A stretch of DNA of 64,000 nt from Oryzias latipes. Lineage: Eukaryota; Chordata; Actinopteri; Beloniformes; Adrianichthyidae. The DNA lies in NCBI RefSeq assembly GCF_002234675.1, contig NC_019866.2, positions 18,769,311-18,833,310 of the forward strand, written 5' to 3'. Shown here one piece after another: positions 58,901 through 64,000 of this stretch. The position numbers and the translations under genes were made by a program. The notes beneath the pieces are model-generated. The model had not been told where the DNA came from. It ran no database searches and saw nothing but the letters and a program-made list of their open reading frames with translations. Positions within the stretch are counted from its first letter, which is position 1, and each line of letters starts with the position of its first letter.

Positions 58901-61900
58901 CAAACAGTTTGTTGTGGAGGTGGATGCGTCTGACACAGGGGTGGGTGCGGTGTTGTCCCAGAGGGCATCTGATAGTAAGTTGCATCCCTGCGCGTATTTC
59001 TCCTGCAAGCTCACTCCTGCAGAGAGAAATTACGACATAGGGAACAGGGAGCTCCTCGCTGTTAAATTAGCTCTTGCAGAGTGGCGTCATTGGTTGGAGG
59101 GAGCTGAACACCCATTTCTCGTATGGACAGATCACAAGAACCTGGAATATATAAGAACTGCCAAGAGACTTAACTCTCGCCAGGCTCAATGGGCCTTGTT
59201 TTTTGACCGTTTCAGGTTTTCCCTGTCCTATCGGCCAGGGAGCAAGAATGCCAAACCAGATGCTCTGTCCCGGCAGCACAAGAGGGAGAGCGACTCTATA
59301 GTTTCAGATAAAGAGTGTACCATCCTTCCTCAAAACATGGTGCTGGCTACAACAAGGTGGGCCCTAGAGCGGAGGGTTAAAGCCTCTGTGTCTGATGACT
59401 CTGTAGTTCCATCTGGTTGCCCAACCCATTGTTTGTTTGTTCCCTCGAGTCTCTGTTCACAAGTTATCAAATGGGGACATTGCTCTCGTTTGGCCTGCCA
59501 TCCTGGTGTCACTCGAACAATTTTCTTAGTTGGACAGCGATTCTGGTGGCCCACGATGACCTCTGACATCAGAGCATTTGTCTCCTCGTGCCCTGCATGT
59601 GCTAGTGCCAAGGTACCCCGAAGACCTCCTGCTGGCCTTTTACAGCCTCTCCCAGTGCCCTCCAGGCCATGGTCCCATATCGCTGTTGATTTTATAACAG
59701 GACTTCCAAACTCCAGAGGTTTTTCTGTAATTTTGACCATAGTTGACAGGTTCTCTAAGTTGGGCCGTGCAGTCCCTCTACAAAAACTACCCACTGCCAA
59801 AGAATTGGCAGAAGTGATGTCCAGAAACGTGTTTCGACTGCATGGTCTCCCTGCTAACATTGTTTCAGATAGAGGACCCCAGTTCGTGGCAGAATTCTGG
59901 AAAGAGTTCTGCAAGCTGTTGGGGATCACTCTTAGTTTGAGTTCTGGATTTCATCCACAAACCAATGGCCAGGTGGAGCGTTATAATCAAGATCTGGAGA
60001 CCACCCTGCGTGCCATGTGTGCCAAGAGCCCTGGCACATGGACCAGGCAGCTTCCATGGGCTGAGTATGCCCACAAATCCTTAGTCAACAACTCTGGCTT
60101 CTCCCCGTTCCAGGCAGCCTATGGATATCAACCCCCGCTTTTCCCACATCAGGAAGAAGTGGCATCTACATCTGGTCCGGCTGCCTTTGTGAGACGCTGC
60201 CAGCGTACTTGGAGGAGGTTTAGAGCCAGTTTGCTGATGGAACCAGGAGCGGTTCACTGCTGTGGCCAACCGTCGCCGGTCCGCGGCTCCTGAGTACAAG
60301 GTGGGAGATAAGGTGTGGCTTTCCTCCTCAGACACACCCCTGAAAGGAGGTTCCAGAAAACTACATCCACGGTTCCTTGGACCTTTCACCATCACAAAGG
60401 TCGTCAATCCAGTAGTAGTGAGGTTGGACCTTCTGTCGACCTTGAAGGTCCATCCGGTATTCCATGTCAGCAAGTTGAAGCCAGTGAGGGAGAGCTGTCT
60501 TCAGACCACTGATTTGGAACCACCCCCACCGCGTTACATAGATGGTGGTCCTGTCTATTCGATCAACCAGCTTCTTGGCTCCCGTAGAAGGGGACGGGGC
60601 ATTCAATACCTGGTTGACTGGGTGGGTTACGGACCTGAGCACCGTCAGTGGGTGCCTGAGAGACATATACTGGACGAGAACGTCATCGCCCGGTTTCATC
60701 GGGACAATCCCACCCAGCCTTGACGTCCGTCTGGTAGCCGGACGTTGGGGGAGGGGTTATGACACGGTTTGCTTGTTTTGTTTTTGGTTTTCACTCTGTG
60801 ATCTTGTGCAGGTCTGCTGTGGCTTCTTCCTCTTGCTCCGCCCACTCTCCTGTGCTTCCTGCTGGAGTCCACAGCTGGCCCTTGTTAGTTCATTGGGTTG
60901 TCTGTCTATTTAAGCCACCTTGTTTTGTATCTCTTTGTTGGAGCGTTTGTGTTCTACACCTTGGTTTTGGTCTACTGTTATTAAACAGTCTTCAAACTTG
61001 GCCTTTGTATCCAGTATTACTCTGCATCTGGGTTCTTGAGCTGTAAACCGTAACACCCAGATCTTTGAAAACTGGAGTTTTACAGAGTTTTATTTAATTC
61101 AAAGTCTGGTAAATTCACGAGACACTGCATGATTATTGGCTTGATGAAAACTTGATAACACGTCTTACCTCTGGTGTTTGAATTGTGACCAAAGTTGGTG
61201 ATGAAGAAGATGAAGAAGAAGGCTGATTTTGCCGTTTTTGGGGAATAGGAGGTTTTTGTTCAGATCTCTGAGTTTGGGACTGAAAAAAAAAACACATGCT
61301 TTTACATATCAGTAAAGATCTTTAAAAAATGACTTCACAACAGCCTGACTGCAGCTCTTGAGAGTGTTTTGTAAAATTTCAAGCTGATTTGCTGCTAAAT
61401 TAGGAGTTAGAGCAGCTTGCTTCAGCTCTGTGGCAATTAAGGTCTCCAGTGGACTCCTGTGAGTGTTCACATCCTTCTGATTTGACAGGTTTCTCTTCCA
61501 TACCAGTTTAGTACAACTAAATTTCCCTTGGGGGATTAATAAAGTTGATCTTGAATCTTGAATCTTGTATGAAAGCTGACTGATAACTGCTTAAATTACT
61601 GAGGTATATCAGAGTGACCCAAGACAATGCACCATTAAAGATCCTAGGACAGAGATGCTTCAAATCATTTTCAAATGCTATGTTCACACAGGACATGAGT
61701 CGTGCACTCTTAAATGTGCATTCTTGAACGCATATTTAGCCCATGGTGTTCACAATGGACAAGCAGGCAGGGGCTGCTTGTTCCTCTTTTTCTTTTTTTG
61801 AAACTTTTTGCAAGTCCGGTACCTACAGTTGAAGGAAGCTTGGTGTGAAATAGTGAAGTGGTGCAAGTCACGTGAATCTTGTTCCAGGCTTTTTCTTTCA

Positions 61901-63369
61901 CATCTGTGTTCCACGATTATTCATTTCTCCAACATGATGAATTTTCAAACAGTTGGCATTTCCGTGAATTAGAGGGGTTGCCATTCATACGTCACTACCA
62001 AATCAGAGTTTGACCTGGTTTAACCGTCTATGTGCCTTCAATAGCCACACATTTTGTTTGGGAGAGTTTTTATTTTTTTCTACTTATCCCATCCAGCAGC
62101 TGTGCAAACAGATGAGGGCTGAAAGCTTTGTGTTGGACATATTTTACAGGGGATTATGAATCTTCTGACACGCAACATATATATTTGTATAAACTCATTT
62201 GGTAATTTAGGGTAAACTTTATTTATATTGATTATATTTGTATCCGTTTTTGTTGGGCTGGACAGAACGGAAGAAGAGGGAAGAAAAGAGATGGACGTTA
62301 GAGTCACCCCTAGACTCAGATGTGATGTGATCCCTGGCTTATGGTCTTTCCAAAGAACTCAGGGATCCGTCTCCCTGAGTGGAGAGAGGGCCACCCATGC
62401 GCCCATGGAGCAAGCACCCAAGGGACACAGCCACTGTTGCTGAGGGCCTAATTCCCCCCCACCAGGGATGGTGTAAGGGACAGAAGATCAGAAGTCCAAC
62501 CTTCCTTGTGTGGTGTGTGTGGTTGTTTGTGTGTGCATGTTGGACACACAAACAACCAAGGGTCCCACATGTCTAAGGCGCAATTAAAACTAAGAGGGGA
62601 GGGGCCAAAATCCAAGCGGCAACCATAGGAGGGGTGGCCACATGAGGAAGGAGGGAAGGTCGGGGACAGCTGATAGACTGAACCTCGATTGTTGAAACAA
62701 TCGTTTCTCAGGCCCCCGCAGCGTTGGGCCCCAGTCTCCCCAGCCCAGAGGCCCCATCGCTTGAGAGCTGACCCACCCTAGGCTCCACACCCCCCACCCT
62801 ACACAAAGAGAGAGCAGCCAAGAAATACAGTAGCTGGTCCCAGGTGCAAGTCCAGGCCCCCGTCCCCCTAGTGAGAGTTCTGGTCAGGCAACGACGGAAC
62901 CAAGGCAGCCCGACCAGTCAGGGCAGCCACCGATTGCCTCAGTGGAGACCCCAACCCACCAAACCTCCAAGGTCCCTTACCGATACTGGACCTCCCCTCC
63001 CACAGACCCCCCCCCAGGACAGAGCCACCGTGAGAGCGTTGAATGCTCAAGCCTGAATCACTTGTTTATGTGCATTTACATAAACTTTTCATTGAAAGTG
63101 GTTGCTTGAACATGCGTTAATATCATAGGAATATCCTGTTAATATTTGATGTCAGATTTTGTTCCTTTTTAACAGAACTGGTGTTTTTGGAGACTTACAA
63201 CATTTTGAAAATGCCCGTAAATTGTGATCCATGGCTCGACAAATGATGTAGGAAGGCAATAAGATGTTTGTACCTCTGAAGCTTGAATCCTTGCAGATGA
63301 TGGTGTTTCATTACCCTGAGCAGAAGAAGAAGGACTTCGCTGTTTTGGAGGAACCAGAGGCTTTTGTGG
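46907..63369 (-). CDS. Apolipoprotein L-like protein, 5' end outside window
   Basis: Eleven exons in transcript order: 63274-63369, 61169-61279, 55743-55871, 53916-54032, 51743-51841, 51026-51142, 49129-49224, 48920-49006, 48799-48838, 48632-48689 and 46907-47645. Together they hold 563 codons including stop, all in frame. The last exon (246 aa) is the apoL core. It has [20 protein letters not shown], an amphipathic pre-helix, then a Gly/Ala-rich hydrophobic hairpin ([19 protein letters not shown] and [20 protein letters not shown]), typical of the family's membrane-inserting region. A helical C-terminus ends in MWETLC. Exons 1-8 are all phase 0 and encode a Pro/Ser-rich N-terminal region: [22 protein letters not shown], two copies of PPISDRPTP...CYDIPPT and PPPLPLP. 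Family roles include intracellular membrane remodelling and innate defence; function here is unknown. No initiator was seen, so more exons must lie to the right. Confidence 0.85.
49300..49930 (-). mobile_element. Tc1/mariner deletion derivative
   Basis: The minus strand from 49928 encodes a Tc1-like transposase N-terminus: [36 protein letters not shown]. It is then joined almost directly to the 3' arm, which reads GTTGAATTTGCTGCATTAGG on the plus strand at 49551 and matches, inverted, the arm at 11185. The catalytic domain is absent. It lies in an intron of the apoL-like gene. Confidence 0.75.
51623..51659. repeat. 16-bp hairpin in apoL-like intron
   Basis: TAGCCCTACATCTACA is followed by a 5-nt loop and its exact complement. 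The paralogous intron near 53820 has only the first arm (CTTACATCTACATGCTG), so the second arm arose in this copy. Confidence 0.7.
52211..53488. mobile_element. Mutator-like foldback element with long inverted arms
   Basis: The left arm (52211 to about 52535) and right arm (about 53040-53488) are inverted copies. The ends read GTGGCCCAGAAGGGT; internal matches include GTGACGTTACTTTTT, GGTGCTCCCTCCACAGCTCA and the run ACCGCCCAAATTATGCAT. The flanks are CTTGTCTAC (52202-52210) and CTTGTCTGC (53489-53497), a 9-bp target duplication with one change. The paralogous intron at 51.41 kb has a single CTTGTCCGC, an empty site. Long terminal repeats plus a 9-bp duplication fit the Mutator superfamily. 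The 0.5-kb centre has no recognisable transposase. The right arm carries an expanded 20-bp minisatellite (TTAATGTGTTGTG units, 53272-53470). Confidence 0.8.
54382..54559. mobile_element. hAT-like MITE, copy 2
   Basis: Left end CAGGGGTGCTGAAATCCAGG; right end in reverse complement CAGGGGTGCCAAAATTCAGG. The interior matches the copy at 33025-33206 (TTTTCCAGAAACCCTA, TTAGGTGTGTTTAGCCAAT). 178 bp, in an apoL-like intron. Confidence 0.8.
54634..55390. mobile_element. Nested remnant: Tc1-like ends around foldback-family DNA
   Basis: AAAATAAGTATTTGGTC (about 54718) and GACCAAATACTTTTATT (about 55358) are inverted and resemble Tc1-type ends. Between them, 54960-55100 repeats sequence from the centre of the 52.2-53.5 kb element in inverted orientation (TAATGTAGTCCGCTATTATA, CCGCCCAATCTGGCAACACT). 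The boundaries are uncertain. Confidence 0.45.
56177..56472 (+). repeat. 5' LTR of the chromovirus
   Basis: 296 bp, TGACACGG...CCGTAACA. It contains a TATA-like TATTTAA (56324-56330) and an ATTAAA signal (56397-56402). The 95-codon open frame inside it appears identically in the 3' LTR and is not a gene. The sequence right after it would hold the primer-binding site, whose tRNA I could not assign. Confidence 0.95.
56518..57299 (+). pseudogene. Chromovirus gag, frame-broken
   Basis: The capsid-type sequence from about 56520 contains [13 protein letters not shown] and the region around [40 protein letters not shown] and [18 protein letters not shown] follow, the usual Ty3/Gypsy gag blocks. A frame change occurs in the (GA)n run at 57153-57165; beyond it the gag linker and CCHC knuckle continue in another frame. 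Because the break is before the knuckle rather than at the gag-pol boundary, I read it as a lesion rather than programmed frameshifting. Confidence 0.75.
57300..60723 (+). pseudogene. Chromovirus gag C-terminus and pol, one further frame break
   Basis: The long frame to 60293 has, in order, a CCHC knuckle ([14 protein letters not shown], about residues 18-31), aspartic protease ([11 protein letters not shown]), and reverse transcriptase with YLDD (about 58477). RNase H ([16 protein letters not shown]) and integrase follow, the latter with a zinc-binding HHCC region (CPACASAK), [15 protein letters not shown] and the NGQVERYNQ block carrying the last catalytic Glu. Near 60240 the frame is lost and continues in another frame to 60723. 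That part holds the GDKVWLSS segment, FHVSKLKP and a chromodomain ([20 protein letters not shown]). So integrase and chromodomain are separated by a 1-2 nt lesion. Confidence 0.9.
60760..61055 (+). repeat. 3' LTR of the chromovirus
   Basis: 296 bp, same ends and, by eye, the same sequence throughout as the 5' LTR. It is followed by the CCCAG target duplication and then apoL-like intron sequence. Confidence 0.95.
61495..61570 (+). repeat. Non-LTR retrotransposon 3' tail
   Basis: AATTTCCCTTGGGGGATTAATAAAG-type sequence followed by a short tandem tail of TTGAATC units. This is the usual 3' end of Rex1/CR1/L2-like fish elements. Only the tail is present. Confidence 0.55.
62260..63060. other. GC-rich block in apoL-like intron
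   Basis: Markedly richer in G and C than its surroundings, with C-runs and G-runs (CCCCCCACC, GACCCCCCCCC). It includes an exact 14-bp hairpin, GGTTGTTTGTGTGT at 62521-62534 and its complement at 62544-62557. Short open frames are Pro-rich but show no family match. It looks like part of an unidentified repeat. Confidence 0.4.
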
Positions 63370-64000
63370 CTACATCAGAAAAAAAGGAAAGCGCTTTTTG
63401 TTTTGCTTGCACATTTCAAATCAAAACGTTCTTTTGTTCCTCTTGAGTGACTTGCAAAAAGCTAAGAAAGGAGGAGTTGGAGACTTTCTTTGTTGTGCAG
63501 ATTCTCCTGTTGTCATGGGACCTACACCACACTTTTTGCAAACAATTAGAATATTTATTTATAGCTCTTGAATTACAGGCTAAACTTGAATGGATTATAC
63601 ATATTTCTATACTTTTTTCCTTTTCAGGCTTATTTTTTTGTGTGGTTTTCATGTTTTTCATGCAAATTTCTTTTAAGAACTCCAAAAGCGAATAACTACT
63701 CACAGGCTTCATCACAGCTCTAACCTCATCTTTTCGTGAAAGCTAGGAATATCTGCAATTAAAGTTGAAAAGCCACAAAATATCCGTGTCACAGATATGA
63801 GCCGTTTTGTTTATGGTCTCATCACGATATTTATCATCAGTCTGTGTGGGAGTCATAATTCAAAGTTATATTCAATTCTAAATTGAAAATTCAATTTACA
63901 ATTTTGTAAATTGTAAATTGTTAAATGCATTATCATTTTAATTATGACATCAAAAACCCTTGACAATTTAAAATGCAATTGATTTGTTTTTATCACATTG
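63370..64000. other. Right edge: apoL-like intron, upstream exons not in window
   Basis: AT-rich sequence after the acceptor of the first visible exon (63369). No further phase-0 Pro-rich exon was found before the edge, so the start codon and promoter lie outside. Confidence 0.4.

Larger units (their letters stand above)
56177..61055 (+). mobile_element. Ty3/Gypsy chromovirus, full length with both LTRs
   Basis: A complete 4879-bp LTR retrotransposon. The two 296-bp LTRs (TG...CA ends) are flanked by the 5-bp target duplication CCCAG (56172-56176 and 61056-61060). A polypurine tract GGGGGAGGGG lies immediately before the 3' LTR (about 60747-60756). The interior encodes gag with a CCHC knuckle, then protease, reverse transcriptase, RNase H, integrase and a C-terminal chromodomain, the order that defines chromoviruses. 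It lies antisense in the apoL-like intron between exons 55743-55871 and 61169-61279. By eye the LTRs are identical, so insertion is recent, yet two frame breaks interrupt gag-pol. Confidence 0.95.

Noticed and set aside
62844-63060. Pro-rich frame as another apoL exon
   Set aside because: Wrong strand for the apoL-like gene, and the C-run composition explains the prolines.

Overview
The window is vertebrate, almost certainly teleost, nuclear DNA. Genes are split by GT-AG introns, and the space between them is AT-rich and packed with fish-type repeats: Tc1/mariner, hAT, TTAA-type and Mutator-like DNA elements, L2-like and other non-LTR retrotransposons, tRNA-derived SINEs and a Ty3/Gypsy chromovirus. 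The encoded proteins are most like fish and mammalian orthologues. I cannot name the species.

Five protein-coding genes were resolved to exon level. From left to right: tmem150b (minus, 3248-7522, 6 coding exons, 236 aa); adsl, adenylosuccinate lyase (minus, 11862-19004, 12 exons, 481 aa); a GIMAP/AIG1-type GTPase with two G domains and a C-terminal CaaX box (plus, 22787-35552, 6 exons, 493 aa); atf4 (minus, CDS 43054-44443, 436 aa, with two upstream ORFs in its leader); and an apolipoprotein-L-like gene (minus, 46907 to beyond 63369, 11 exons seen, 562 codons seen, 5' end outside the window). Reading frames close across every junction I propose, which is the main support for these models.

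Layout by region: 1-3247 has no gene. 3248-7660 is tmem150b, with a SINE and a TTAA-flanked element in its first intron. 7.8-11.8 kb is intergenic with a Tc1 remnant. 11.86-19.0 kb is adsl. 19.3-20.6 kb is a THAP-domain (P-element-like) remnant between inverted repeats, followed by microsatellites. 22.2-36.6 kb is the GIMAP-like gene, whose 6.8 kb and 3.8 kb introns hold LINE pieces, microsatellites and a repeat family. 36.7-43.0 kb is repeats. 43.0-45.3 kb is atf4. 46.1-46.65 kb is a terminal-inverted-repeat element. 46.9-64 kb is the apoL-like gene, whose introns hold a Tc1 deletion derivative, a Mutator-like foldback element and a complete 4.9 kb chromovirus.

The genes do not form one pathway. 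adsl is purine metabolism and atf4 is the integrated-stress-response transcription factor. tmem150b belongs to the DRAM autophagy-modulator family. The GIMAP-like and apoL-like genes come from families linked to immunity and membrane remodelling. The most unusual host features are the prenylation motif on the double GTPase and the tandemly duplicated, frame-neutral apoL exons carrying PxxP-type and YDxP motifs.
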